DNA of 64,000 bases from Actinomadura sp. NBRC 104412 (lineage in GTDB: Bacteria > Actinomycetota > Actinomycetes > Streptosporangiales > Streptosporangiaceae), in assembly GCF_030269515.1 (NCBI RefSeq), contig NZ_BSTM01000019.1:62001-126000 (forward strand), given 5' to 3'. Shown here one piece after another: positions 29,123-38,017 of this stretch. The position numbers were made by a program, and so were the translations under genes. Numbering within the stretch: the first letter of the stretch is position 1; every line of letters begins with the position of its first letter. The notes under the pieces are model-generated. The model was not told where the DNA came from and did no database searches. It worked only from the letters and a program-made list of their open reading frames with translations.

Positions 29123-30112
29123 GTGCACCACGGTAGAAGGCTGGCGGTGACGGCGGGCGCGACGGTTCTGGGTCTGGCGGCCATGAGCGGGGTCGGGCAG
29201 GCCGACACCCGCGGTGGCTCAGGCTCGGGCTCCCCCCTGGCCGACCTCACCTCGTCCCTCACTGGCACCATCGGGGGCCTGACCGGAGCCCTCGTCGGGT
29301 CCGGCGGGTCGGCGCCGGAGTCGCGGACGAGCACCGGCGGGTCCTCGGGTCCGTCCGCTCCCGGCTCCGTCGGCAAGCCGCCGAGCGTCAAGAAGGCGAC
29401 ATCGGGAGGCACAGGGACCTCCCGGACATCGCGCACCACGTCCAGCGGCCCCGCGAAGTCCGGCAAGCCCGCCGCCAAGGCCGGGAAGAAGAAGGAGAGC
29501 ACGAAGCCCGGTCACCTGCGGATCGGCCTGTCCCCCGAGGTGGACCCCAAGAAGCTGACGCTCAAGGGCGGGCTGGTCATCGACGCCGGGTTGCGCACGC
29601 TGCTCGGACCGGCCGGTCTCAAGGTGGAGGCGGACGGCAGGCTCTCCGCCGAGGACATCGCGATCGGCGACCCCGAGGCCGAGGGGAACGTGGCGCTGGG
29701 CGGCTACGTCCTCGGCATCGGCGCCAACGCCGAAGTGGGCGGCGGCGCGGTCGTCAGGCCGGGCCAGATCGGCGCCAATGTCGGCGCGAACGTGTGCGCC
29801 GGTCCTGTGACCTGCGTGGACATCCCCGGAGAACCGGGCGAGCCCGGAGAGCCGGGCGAGCCGCCGGGCGGAGGCCCCGGCCCCGGGCCCACACCCCCGA
29901 TCCCGGGCGATCCCTCGTCGCCGCTGCTGCCCGACCTCCCGCGGGCCGAGATCCCGCAGGCGTCGCAGGCGGACGCGGCGCCGACGGAGGACCTGCCCTT
30001 CACCGGGGCCGACAGCCTCTCGCTCGCGGCGATCGGCCTGACCGCGATCGTGACCGGCGGCGCCGCCGTCGCGTTCACCCGCCGGCGCAGGGCCGAGCAG
30101 GCGGCGGACTGA
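29123..30112 (+). CDS. Secreted LPXTG-type wall-anchored protein with collagen-like segment
   Basis: The 329-residue protein starts at a GTG after CAGGAG. A signal peptide is followed by a likely cut after VGQA (residue 26). Residues 30-125 are Ser/Gly/Thr/Lys-rich linker. A compact region of about residues 130-235 (HLRIGLSPEVDPKKLTLKGG to AGPVTCVDIPG) is probably the folded domain and matches no family I recognise. A short PGEPGEPGEPGEPP run resembles collagen Gly-X-Y triplets. The C-terminus has the sortase signal LPFTG, a hydrophobic span (LSLAAIGLTAIVTGGAAVAF) and RRRR. It should be covalently attached to the wall. Confidence 0.85.
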   Translation: MHHGRRLAVTAGATVLGLAAMSGVGQADTRGGSGSGSPLADLTSSLTGTIGGLTGALVGSGGSAPESRTSTGGSSGPSAPGSVGKPPSVKKATSGGTGTSRTSRTTSSGPAKSGKPAAKAGKKKESTKPGHLRIGLSPEVDPKKLTLKGGLVIDAGLRTLLGPAGLKVEADGRLSAEDIAIGDPEAEGNVALGGYVLGIGANAEVGGGAVVRPGQIGANVGANVCAGPVTCVDIPGEPGEPGEPGEPPGGGPGPGPTPPIPGDPSSPLLPDLPRAEIPQASQADAAPTEDLPFTGADSLSLAAIGLTAIVTGGAAVAFTRRRRAEQAAD

Positions 30113-30129
30113 CCTCCGGGACTGCACAG

Positions 30130-30165
30130 GGAAACGGGACGCCCGACGGCGGGCGTCCCGTTTCC
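30130..30165. terminator. Bidirectional terminator between surface protein and kinase
   Basis: A perfect 16-base stem (arms 30130-30145 and 30150-30165) with an ACGG loop lies between two convergent genes. A-rich and T-rich portions inside the arms and a following TCATT support use on the plus strand. Confidence 0.8.
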
Positions 30166-30219
30166 GTCATTCCCCGCTGATCACTCGAAAGCCGTTAAGG
30201 CGCCGTCCAGAGTCGCCGT

Positions 30220-32063
30220 TCACAAGCGCTCGGTCCTGGCGACCTGCCATCCGTTCTGACCCTGCCGCCGCAGTTCCAGCCGATACATGCTGATCTTGTC
30301 GTTGGTCCGGCAGCGGTCCTTGGCGCATTCCCCCACCGCGACCAGCGCGGTCGGGCGGTCGGCCGGCCCGCCGGGACGCACCGCCGTCTCGACCGGCGTG
30401 CCGGACCTCACCGGTTCGCTCCGGTTCACCGCGTCGATCAGGCCCCGGCCCTTCGTCCTGGGCCAGGCGTCGCCCGCCGACGCCAGCCGTGGCACGGAGT
30501 CGGCGCGCAGCACGTAGAAGGTGTCCAGCAGCCAGGACGCGCTCCGTTTGACCATGGTGACCCGCATCGGCTCGTTCAACAGGTTCGGCTGGGCGTTCGC
30601 GGCGGTGACAGCACGGTGACCGTGCCGCCCGACGACGAGATGACCGCCGAGTCGGTGATGGCCGCGCTGATCGTGCTCTGCCTGTCGCGGAGCTGCGTGC
30701 GCCAGTTGCTGGTCTCCAACTGGCGGTCGTACTCGGCGCGGTACCGCTGGGTGATCCGGGCGTGCGCGGCGGCGATGTCCTGGTCGATGCGGCGGTAGTC
30801 GAAGCTCAGCACGGCCTTGATCGCCTCCCCCGCCGCGCGGGTCGCCTCGGCCGTGCCGGCGGGCGGCACCGCCACGTCGGCCACCGGGGAGGCGGAGGGC
30901 GACGGCTTGGGATCGCCGTTCCCGCCGGACGCCAGCGCGAACGCGGCACCGCCGCCCGCCAGCAGGACGAGCGGAGCCGCCACCGCCACGGCGATCCGCA
31001 GGCGGCGCTTGGCCGAGCCGGGCGGGATGGTGTGATGCGGCGGAAAGGTGACGGGCTGCCCGGGGACCGGCGGCGCTCCCGGACCGCCGGGCGGCGGCTC
31101 CGACTCGGCCGCGGTGCCGAACCCGCCAGGCCCGATCCCGAAGCCCGCGGGCCCGCCGAACCCGCCCTGGCCGGCGAACGGCCCGGCCGGGGCGCCGCCC
31201 GCGAAGGACGCCCCCGTGGTCAGCGCGCCCTCCGGCTCCGCCGCCACCGTTTCCTGGCTGCCCAGCAGCTCCAGTAGCACCTCCTGCGCCCCGGGACGGT
31301 GGGCCGGGTCCTTGGCCAGGCAGGCCGCCACGACCGTGCGCAGCGAATCCGGCAAGGCCGACATGTCCGGTTCGTAGTTCAGAACGCGGTGGAACACCGC
31401 GGAGATCGTGTCGTTGCCGAACGGGTGCCGCCCGGTCGCCGCGAACAGCATCGTCGAGCCCCAGGCGAACATGTCCACGCCGGGGCCGAGCTCGCCGTCG
31501 GTGACCTGCTCGGGCGCCATGTACGAGGGGGTGCCCACCACGCCGCTGCCCTTGGCCGCGGCCGAGCCCATCACCCGCGCGATCCCGAAGTCGATCACGC
31601 GCGGGCCGTCCGGGCCCATCAGGACGTTCGCCGGCTTGAAGTCGCGGTGCAGGATGCCCGCGCGGTGGATGGCCGCCAGCGCGGTGACCGTGCCGATCGC
31701 CAGCCGGTCCAGATCGGTGCCGGTGCGCGGCCCGGCGTCCCCGCCGACCAGCTCGGTCAGGGACGGGCCCGGCACGTACTCGCTCACCACGTACGGAAGC
31801 TCGCCGGAGATGTCGGCGTCCAGGACCTGCGCGGTGCAGAACCCGGCGACCCGCCCGATCAGCTCCATCTCCCGCTCGAACCTCGCCCGCCACTCGGGGT
31901 TGCGGCTGAGCGAGGCGCGCAGCAGCTTGATCGCCACCTCGCGGCCGTCCTCGCCCTCGGCCAGGAACACCACGCTCTGACCGCCCTCGCCCAGCCGCCC
32001 CTTGACCTGGTAAGGCCCCAGCCTCTCCGGATCGCTGGGCAGCAGGGGGCGAACGGACGTCAT
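30220..32063 (-). CDS. Membrane Ser/Thr protein kinase, frameshifted near C-terminus
   Basis: The kinase starts at ATG 32063. It has the glycine loop (GRLGEGGQSVVFLAEG), catalytic lysine (AIKLL), catalytic loop (HRDFKPANVLM), DFGIARV and the APE motif (SYMAPEQVTDG). A Gly/Pro linker and a membrane span (LRIAVAVAAPLVLLAGGGAA) follow. The extracellular part resembles an Mce-associated-type domain. In this frame a stop occurs at 30576, but the following frame continues in the expected style (NLLNEPMRVTMVKRSASWLL) to 30220. One missing base near 30612 would restore about 614 residues. It may be a sequence error or a true truncation to 495 residues. The kinase domain itself is intact. Confidence 0.85.
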
Positions 32064-32193
32064 CGCTTTCCTCCGTCAGGTACGGACCCGCCACGGCGTA
32101 ACGTGCCGATTACTGCGGATGATGTCAGATCGCACCCTTCCGGTCACCCAGGTAAACCGGCCGACTCCCCTATCCCGGCCATGCCTTCCCAGG

Positions 32194-34395
32194 TCACGCC
32201 TTCTCCAGGTAGTCCGCGCGCTCCTCGTCGAGGAGGGTGGCCAGCTCGGCGGCGAGCCCGGGGTGGTCGGCCAGGTCGGGATCGGCCTCGACCAGCATCG
32301 TCGCCTCGTCCCTCGCGTCCCGGATCACCTCCTCGTCGCGCAGCAGCGTCAGCAGCCGCAGGCTGGAGGCGCGGCCCGCCTGGCTCGCGCCGAGCACGTC
32401 GCCCTCGCGGCGCTGCTCCAGGTCGAGCCGGGAGAGCCGGAACCCGTCGGTCGTGGACGCCACCGCATCCAGCCGCTCCCGCGCCGGGCTGCCCGGCTCG
32501 GCGTCGGTGACCAGCAGGCACAGCCCGGGGAGCGTGCCGCGGCCGACCCTTCCGCGCAACTGGTGCAGTTGGGAGACCCCGAACCGGTCCGCGTCCATGA
32601 TCACCATCACGGTGGCGTTCGGGACGTCCACCCCGACCTCGATCACCGTGGTGGCCAGCAGCACGTCCAGCTCGCCGCGGGCGAACGCGCGCATCGTGGC
32701 GTCCTTCTCGTCGGGGTGCAGCTTGCCGTGCAGGACGCCGAGCCGCAGCCCGGCCAGCAGTTCCTCCAGGCGCGGCAGGAGCTCCATGATGCCCAGCGGC
32801 GACCGGCGGTCGCCGTCCTCGGCCGGGCCGGGGGCGGCGGCCCCGTCGCCCTCGTCCCCCTCCCGCTCCCCGATCCGCGGGCACACGATGTAGATCTGGC
32901 GGCCCTCGGCGGCCTCCTCCTTGATCCGCTCCCAGGTGCGGGCCAGGAAGGCGGGCTTCTCCGGCGGCACCACATGTGTCCTGATCTCCGCCCGCCCGGC
33001 GGGGAGCTGGCCCAGCACGGAGGTCTCCAGATCGCCGAAGACGGTCATCGCCACCGTCCGCGGGATCGGCGTGGCGGTCATGACCAGCACGTGCGGCCGC
33101 CCGCCCGGCACCTTCTCGCGCAGCGCGTCCCGCTGCTCGACGCCGAACCTGTGCTGCTCGTCCACGACCACCAGCCCGAGGTCGGCGAACTGGACGTGCT
33201 CCTCCAGCAGCGCGTGCGTGCCCACCACGATCCCGGCCTCGCCGGACGCCGCCTCCAGCAGCGCCGCCCTGCGCGCCTTCGCGCCCTGCGAGCCGGTCAG
33301 CAGCGCCACCCGAGTCGCGTGGTCGGCTCCCCCGATCTGCCCGGCCTGCGCCAGCTCGCCCAGCATCGTGGTGATCGAACGGTAGTGCTGCTGGGCGAGC
33401 ACCTCGGTCGGCGCCAGCAGGGCCGCCTGCCCGCCGCCGTCCACGACCTGCAACATCGCCCGCAACGCGACCACCGTCTTGCCCGCCCCCACGTCGCCTT
33501 GGAGGAGGCGGTGCATGGGATGGGACAGGGAGAGGTCCTCGGAGATCTCGCGGCCCACCTCGCGCTGGCCAGGGGTCAGCTCGAACGGCAGGCGGGCGTC
33601 GAACGCGTCCAGGAGACCGCCTTCGATCGCGGGGCGCGGCTTGGCGGGGAGCCGGGCGGCGGCCATCCGGCGCTGCGCCAGCGCCACCTGGAGGACGAAC
33701 GCCTCGTCCCACTTCAGGCGTGCGCGGGCCTTGCTCAGCTCCTCCCACGACTTGGGACGGTGGATGCCCTCGTACGCCTCGCGCAGCCCGATGTAACCGT
33801 GCCGCTTCAGCATCAGCCGCGGCATCGGGTCGGCGTCCAGCCGCAGGTGGTCCAGCACCGTGCCGACCGACTTGCCGATCGTCTCGATGTCCAGGCCCTT
33901 GGTGGACGGGTAGATCGGGATGATCTCGTCCGCCCACTCCTGCGCGGCCTCCTCCGCGTCCCTGGCCGCGACCACCTTGTACTGGGGATGGGCGAGCTGC
34001 CGCTGCGGCTTCCCGCCGCGCGGCCGGTACGTGGTGATCTTGCCCGCGAACAGGCCGCGCGTGCCCGGCGACAGCTCCCGCTCGGGACGGTACGAGCCCC
34101 GCCTGCCGAAGAAGCTCAGCTTGAGCAGCCCGGTGCCGTCGGTGACGGTGATCTCCAGCACGTAGCCGGGACTGCGGGTCAGGGGACGCCCCTGCACCTT
34201 CACCACCTCGGCCATCACCGTGACGTGCTCGCCGTCCTGCAACCCGCTCAGGGGCGTCAGCTCCCCCCTGTGCGCGTACCGGCGCGGGTAGTGGTGCAGC
34301 AGGTCGCCGACCGTCTCCAGGCCCAGGCCCTTGGACAGCACCTTGGCGGTCTTGTCGCCCAGCACCTTGTACAACGGCTCGTCGAGATTCGCCAC
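32194..34395 (-). CDS. recG: ATP-dependent DNA helicase RecG
   Basis: The 733-residue helicase remodels stalled replication forks. The wedge domain occupies the first 170 residues (HYPRRYAHRGELTPLSGLQ). Walker A is LLQGDVGAGKTVVALRAML. The DExx box is DEQHRFGVEQRDALREKV. The C-terminal motif QLRGRVGRGTLPGLCLLV is the arginine-finger region. An acidic insert after CPRIGERE (DEGDGAAAPGPAEDGDRR) is an unconserved linker. The start MANLDEPLYKVLGDKTAKVL is the usual one. The yloV-like gene lies upstream on the same strand with a 30-base gap. Confidence 0.96.
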   Translation of the reverse strand: MANLDEPLYKVLGDKTAKVLSKGLGLETVGDLLHHYPRRYAHRGELTPLSGLQDGEHVTVMAEVVKVQGRPLTRSPGYVLEITVTDGTGLLKLSFFGRRGSYRPERELSPGTRGLFAGKITTYRPRGGKPQRQLAHPQYKVVAARDAEEAAQEWADEIIPIYPSTKGLDIETIGKSVGTVLDHLRLDADPMPRLMLKRHGYIGLREAYEGIHRPKSWEELSKARARLKWDEAFVLQVALAQRRMAAARLPAKPRPAIEGGLLDAFDARLPFELTPGQREVGREISEDLSLSHPMHRLLQGDVGAGKTVVALRAMLQVVDGGGQAALLAPTEVLAQQHYRSITTMLGELAQAGQIGGADHATRVALLTGSQGAKARRAALLEAASGEAGIVVGTHALLEEHVQFADLGLVVVDEQHRFGVEQRDALREKVPGGRPHVLVMTATPIPRTVAMTVFGDLETSVLGQLPAGRAEIRTHVVPPEKPAFLARTWERIKEEAAEGRQIYIVCPRIGEREGDEGDGAAAPGPAEDGDRRSPLGIMELLPRLEELLAGLRLGVLHGKLHPDEKDATMRAFARGELDVLLATTVIEVGVDVPNATVMVIMDADRFGVSQLHQLRGRVGRGTLPGLCLLVTDAEPGSPARERLDAVASTTDGFRLSRLDLEQRREGDVLGASQAGRASSLRLLTLLRDEEVIRDARDEATMLVEADPDLADHPGLAAELATLLDEERADYLEKA

Positions 34396-34425
34396 GGTCC
34401 CCTTTCTACCGCGCGGCTCCGACCC

Positions 34426-36027
34426 TTACTCCACTCCTATAAGGAGCGGGGAACGCACCTGGCCGCCCTCGTACACGCACACCTCCACGTCCGGGTGCCG
34501 GTCGCGCAGGTGGGTCTCCAGTGCCTCGACCAGGTCGTCCGGCGCGTCCACCCCGTGGATCAGCGTGACCAGCTCGCCGCCGCCCGACAGCATCCGGTCC
34601 AAAACGTGCGCCGCCACGCCGGTGAGATCCGAGCCGATCATCACCACGTCCCCCTCGATCAGGCCGAGCACGTCGCCGGGCTGGCACAGGCCCACGCTGG
34701 TGACCGCCTCCTCCACGGCCAGTTCCAGATGCCCGAAGCGGGTCGCGCCCGCCGCCCGCGTCATCGCGATCACGTCCTCGGGGAACCGGCGTAGCGGATC
34801 GTGCACCGCCAGCGCGGCCAGCCCCTGCACCGACGCCATGGTCGGCACCACCGCGATGCGCGCCCCGCTATCACGCGCGCGCTCCGCCGCCGCCTCCGCC
34901 AGGGCCAGCACCTCCGGCTCGTTCGGCAGCACCGCGACCTCGTCCCCCGCCGCCAGGATCGCCTCGGCCAGCACCGCCAGCGGCGGCACCGTACCCGGCT
35001 CGCGCCGCACGACGCGGGCGCCGGTGCTCTCGAACAGCGCCGCCAGACCGTCCGCCGCCGTCACCGCCACCACCGCGCGCCCCACGCAGGGAGCGGGCCG
35101 CCCCTGGTGCGGCGAGTCGCCGTCGTGCAGGTAGGTGACGCGGATACGGTACGGACGCCCCGCCGCCAGCCCAGCCTCGATCGCGGCGCCCGCATCGTCG
35201 ACGTGGACATGGACGTTCCACAGCCCGTCCCCGCCCACGACGACCAGCGAATCACCCAGGCCGTCCAAGACGCTGCGCAAATCGGGGATGGTCTCGTCCG
35301 GGGCATCCAGCAGATACATGACCTCATAGCCGGGACCCGTGGGCGGCGGCCCGGCCCGTTCGTCCCGCACCGGCGAGGGCGCCCGCGCCGGGATCTCGTA
35401 CCGCTCCGGGTACTCCTCGGTGATCACGGCGGCCAGCGCGTCCAGGACCACGCACAGCCCGGCCGCGCCCGCATCCACCACACCGCTGCGCGCCAGCACG
35501 TCGAGCTGGTCCGTGGTACGCCGCAACGCCCGCCGCGCCCCATCCGCCGCCGCCCGCGCCACCACGGCCAGCCCCGGATCGCCGTTCTCCCCCGTCGCGC
35601 TCGCCGCCGCCTCCAGAACGGTCAGGATCGTGCCCTCGACCGGACGCTCCACCGCGTTGCGCGCCAGCACCGACGCGTACCCCAGCGCCTCACCGAACGC
35701 CACACCGTCCGCCACGTTCTCCGGACGCCCCACGATCTCCGCCAGGCCGCGGAACACCTGGCTGAGAATCACCCCCGAGTTGCCCCGGGCACCCACCAGC
35801 GCCCCACGCGTCAGGGCCCGCCACGTCTCCTCGACACCCGCGTCCCCGGGCAGCTCCGCGACCGCGTCGGCCGCGGCCAGGACGGTCAGATGCAGGTTCG
35901 TCCCCGTATCACCGTCCGGGACCGGGAACACATTGAGCGCGTCGATCTCACCCCGGGTCCGCCCCAGCGCCTCCGCCGCGAGCCGGCTCCACCTCCGCAC
36001 CGCGATTCCGTCGAGGACTTCGCCCAC
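34426..36027 (-). CDS. DAK2-domain protein, YloV/FakA-like
   Basis: The protein of about 533 residues has an N-terminal DAK2 kinase domain with the Mg-ADP motif NVFPVPDGDTGTNLH and RGNSGVILSQVFRG. It is followed by the two-part FakA C-terminal region (PGYEVMYLLDAPDETIPDLR, then VCVYEGGQV near the end). FakA phosphorylates fatty acids bound to FakB; no FakB/DegV gene is in the window. I prefer the GTG at 36027 since GAGGAGCGAGGG lies upstream; a GTG at 36051 would overlap that site. It sits upstream of recG, as in many Gram-positive bacteria. Confidence 0.88.
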   Translation of the reverse strand: MGEVLDGIAVRRWSRLAAEALGRTRGEIDALNVFPVPDGDTGTNLHLTVLAAADAVAELPGDAGVEETWRALTRGALVGARGNSGVILSQVFRGLAEIVGRPENVADGVAFGEALGYASVLARNAVERPVEGTILTVLEAAASATGENGDPGLAVVARAAADGARRALRRTTDQLDVLARSGVVDAGAAGLCVVLDALAAVITEEYPERYEIPARAPSPVRDERAGPPPTGPGYEVMYLLDAPDETIPDLRSVLDGLGDSLVVVGGDGLWNVHVHVDDAGAAIEAGLAAGRPYRIRVTYLHDGDSPHQGRPAPCVGRAVVAVTAADGLAALFESTGARVVRREPGTVPPLAVLAEAILAAGDEVAVLPNEPEVLALAEAAAERARDSGARIAVVPTMASVQGLAALAVHDPLRRFPEDVIAMTRAAGATRFGHLELAVEEAVTSVGLCQPGDVLGLIEGDVVMIGSDLTGVAAHVLDRMLSGGGELVTLIHGVDAPDDLVEALETHLRDRHPDVEVCVYEGGQVRSPLLIGVE

Positions 36028-36238
36028 ACTCGGCCCCCTCGCTCCTCCCACAGGAAGGTACTACTTACTCCGGCAGACACCTCTGTACCGGCACCGATCG
36101 GCCCGGCCGATTCGCCTAGATGGACGGCCGTCGGCTACCCTGATCCGTGCGCCTCGTCCCGTGGCGCCTTCAGAGCGACCGGCAGGCCCGGCATACGGCC
36201 ACTCCGGCTCAAAGCATCGACACCACTTGGAGTTTCCC

Positions 36239-36433
36239 GTGGCTTCCGTCTGCGACGTCTGCGGCAAGCGACCCGGCTTCGGCATGCGCGTCTCCCACTC
36301 GCACCGCCGCACCCCGCGCCGCTGGAACCCCAACATCCAGCGCGTCCGCGCCGTCGTGAACGGCACCACCAAGCGCATCAACGCCTGCACGTCCTGCATC
36401 AAAGCCGGCAAGGTCATCAAGCCCAGCGTCTAG
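36239..36433 (+). CDS. rpmB: 50S ribosomal protein L28 (zinc-ribbon form)
   Basis: The 64-residue protein starts at GTG 36239 as VASVCDVCGKRPGFGMRVSH, with TTGGAG upstream. It has CDVC and CTSC pairs, so it is the zinc-binding C+ type. The conserved RRWNPNIQRVRAVVNG is present. It is divergent from the DAK2 gene, a common arrangement. A structured repeat in reverse orientation begins directly after the stop codon. Confidence 0.96.
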   Translation: MASVCDVCGKRPGFGMRVSHSHRRTPRRWNPNIQRVRAVVNGTTKRINACTSCIKAGKVIKPSV

Positions 36434-36607
36434 CGCTTATTGCAGACGCGAGCTGCGCTCCTCGCCTGGCGGCTCGTCGCTTGTTGCGGTTGCGGCGATC
36501 GCTGCATCGCTCCGACTCGCCTAGAGGCTCGCTCCGCGATCAGGGTCTCGCTGGCGCTCGCCCCTGCCTTCGGTCGCGATCGCAACGCCTGGCCGCCGTT
36601 TGGGGCT
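36434..36607 (-). repeat. Intergenic repeat, copy E, abutting the rpmB stop
   Basis: This is a reverse-orientation copy. The stem is CAGGG (36541-36545) with CCCTG (36562-36566). It resembles copy B but retains the distal half (CTCGCCTGGCGGCTCGTCGC). It begins at the first base after the rpmB stop codon. Confidence 0.88.
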
Positions 36608-36746
36608 GGGGTGATGGGCTGAGGTCGTTGCGAGAGGCTGCGCTCGCCCTCTGCTTTGGGTCGTGATTGCAGCGTTTGGGCGATCGTTCGGGAGCTGAAG
36701 GGTGGGTATGGGGGGCGTTCATCGCGGCCGCGGGCTGCGCCTCAGC

Positions 36747-36919
36747 CCCGAACGGTCGCTCAGGCGTTGCGATCGCGTCCGAAGGCAGGTTCCGAGCTTG
36801 CGAGGAACCTGATCGCGCAGCGAGCCCCCCCAGGTGGGTCGAAGCGATGCCAGCGATCGCACGCAAGCGCGACAAGCGACGAGCCGCAGGCGAGGAGCGC
36901 AGCTCGCGCCTGCTATAAA
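36747..36919 (+). repeat. Intergenic repeat, copy F
   Basis: The stem is CAGGTTCC (36786-36793) with GGAACCTG (36804-36811), matching copy C. The distal half includes GCGACAAGCGACGAGCCGCA and ends GCTATAAAAG, slightly altered from the other copies. Confidence 0.88.
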
Positions 36920-36994
36920 AGATGGCGCTCATCGCCCGCCGCCGCAGGCGCGCCAATGAGCACAGTCCCAACTACCTTAGCCCCTCGCCCCAGC

Positions 36995-37164
36995 CCCGAA
37001 CGGCGGCCAGGCGTTGCGATCGCGTCCGAAGGCAGATTCGAGCGCCAGCGAGAATCTGATCGCGCAGCGAGCCCCCAGGGCGAGTCGAAGCGATGCAGCG
37101 ATCGCCGCAAGCACGACAAGCGACGAGCCCCCAGGCGAGGAGCGCAGCTCGTGCTTGCCAATAA
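36995..37164 (+). repeat. Intergenic repeat, copy G, just after the thiD stop
   Basis: The stem is CAGATTC (37033-37039) with GAATCTG (37052-37058), matching copy D. It ends GCCAATAA about 20 bases from the thiD stop codon, so on the thiD strand it immediately follows the gene. Confidence 0.9.
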
Positions 37165-37185
37165 ACACAGCGCAGCTCTCGCTTG

Positions 37186-37995
37186 CTAAGTCCAAGCGTG
37201 ATTGACGGGGCCGATTCCGTTGCCTAGGGGGAAGCCTGCGGCTATGGCGCCGGTGACGTAGTCCTTGGCTTTGGCGACGGCGGTGGGGACGTCTTCGCCT
37301 CGGGCCAGGTAGGAGGCGATGGCCGAGGCTAGGGTGCAGCCGGTGCCGTGGGTGTGGCGGTTGTTGTGGCGGGGGGCGGTGAAGCGGTGTTCGTGTTCGC
37401 CGTCGAAGAGGAGGTCGGCGGGTTCGCCTGGGAGGTGGCCGCCTTTGATCAGGACCCAGCGGGGGCCGAGGGCCTTGACGGCTTCGGCGGCTTCGCGGAG
37501 GCCGGTCTCGTCGACGACTTTCACGCCGGTGAGTTGTTCCACTTCCCACAGGTTGGGGGTGGCGACGGTCGCGGTGGGGAGGAGCGCGGAACGTACGGCG
37601 TCGACAGCGTCGGGGGCGAGGAGGGGGTCGCCGTGCTTGGAGACGCCGACGGGGTCGACCACGATGGGGGCGGTGGCTTCGGCGAGGACTTCGGCGACGG
37701 TTTCGACGAGGGCGGTGGACGCCAGCATGCCCGTTTTGATCGCGTGGGCGCCGATGTCGGACAGGACCGAGTCGAGCTGGGCTCGGACGGCCTCGGGGGG
37801 CAGTTCCCAGTAGCCCTGGACGCCGAGGGAGTTCTGCGCGGTGACGGCGGCGATGACGCTCATGCCGTGGGTGCCGAGGGCGAGCATCGTCTTCAGGTCC
37901 GCTTGGATGCCCGCGCCGCCTCCGGAGTCCGAGCCGGCGATGGTGAGGACGAGCGGGGGCGCCTGGTTCTCGAGTGATCCGGTCACGATGCCCAC
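37186..37995 (-). CDS. thiD: Hydroxymethylpyrimidine/phosphomethylpyrimidine kinase
   Basis: The 269-residue enzyme phosphorylates HMP and HMP-P in thiamine synthesis. The substrate motif is TIAGSDSGGGAGIQADLKTM and the anion-hole motif is HTHGTGCTLASAIASYLARG. The catalytic glycine/cysteine loop is intact. The start ATG at 37995 gives MGIVTGSLENQAPPLVLTIA. It lies in the same direction as thiL but is separated from it by the CBM2-like gene. No TPP riboswitch is evident upstream. Confidence 0.95.
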   Translation of the reverse strand: MGIVTGSLENQAPPLVLTIAGSDSGGGAGIQADLKTMLALGTHGMSVIAAVTAQNSLGVQGYWELPPEAVRAQLDSVLSDIGAHAIKTGMLASTALVETVAEVLAEATAPIVVDPVGVSKHGDPLLAPDAVDAVRSALLPTATVATPNLWEVEQLTGVKVVDETGLREAAEAVKALGPRWVLIKGGHLPGEPADLLFDGEHEHRFTAPRHNNRHTHGTGCTLASAIASYLARGEDVPTAVAKAKDYVTGAIAAGFPLGNGIGPVNHAWT

Positions 37996-38017
37996 TCTAG
38001 GGCGATATGCGGTGGTT

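Larger units (their letters stand above)
36434..37185. repeat. Array of structured repeats between rpmB and thiD
   Basis: No gene is supported. Two full copies face the thiD stop (listed at 36747 and 36995). One full copy faces the rpmB stop (36434), and a partial reversed copy lies near 36650-36695. The region is the second site of the family found downstream of smc. Confidence 0.8.

Noticed and set aside
36434..37185. Possible CRISPR array
   Set aside because: Copies are about 170 bp, in both orientations, without regular unique spacers of 30-40 bp and without cas genes.
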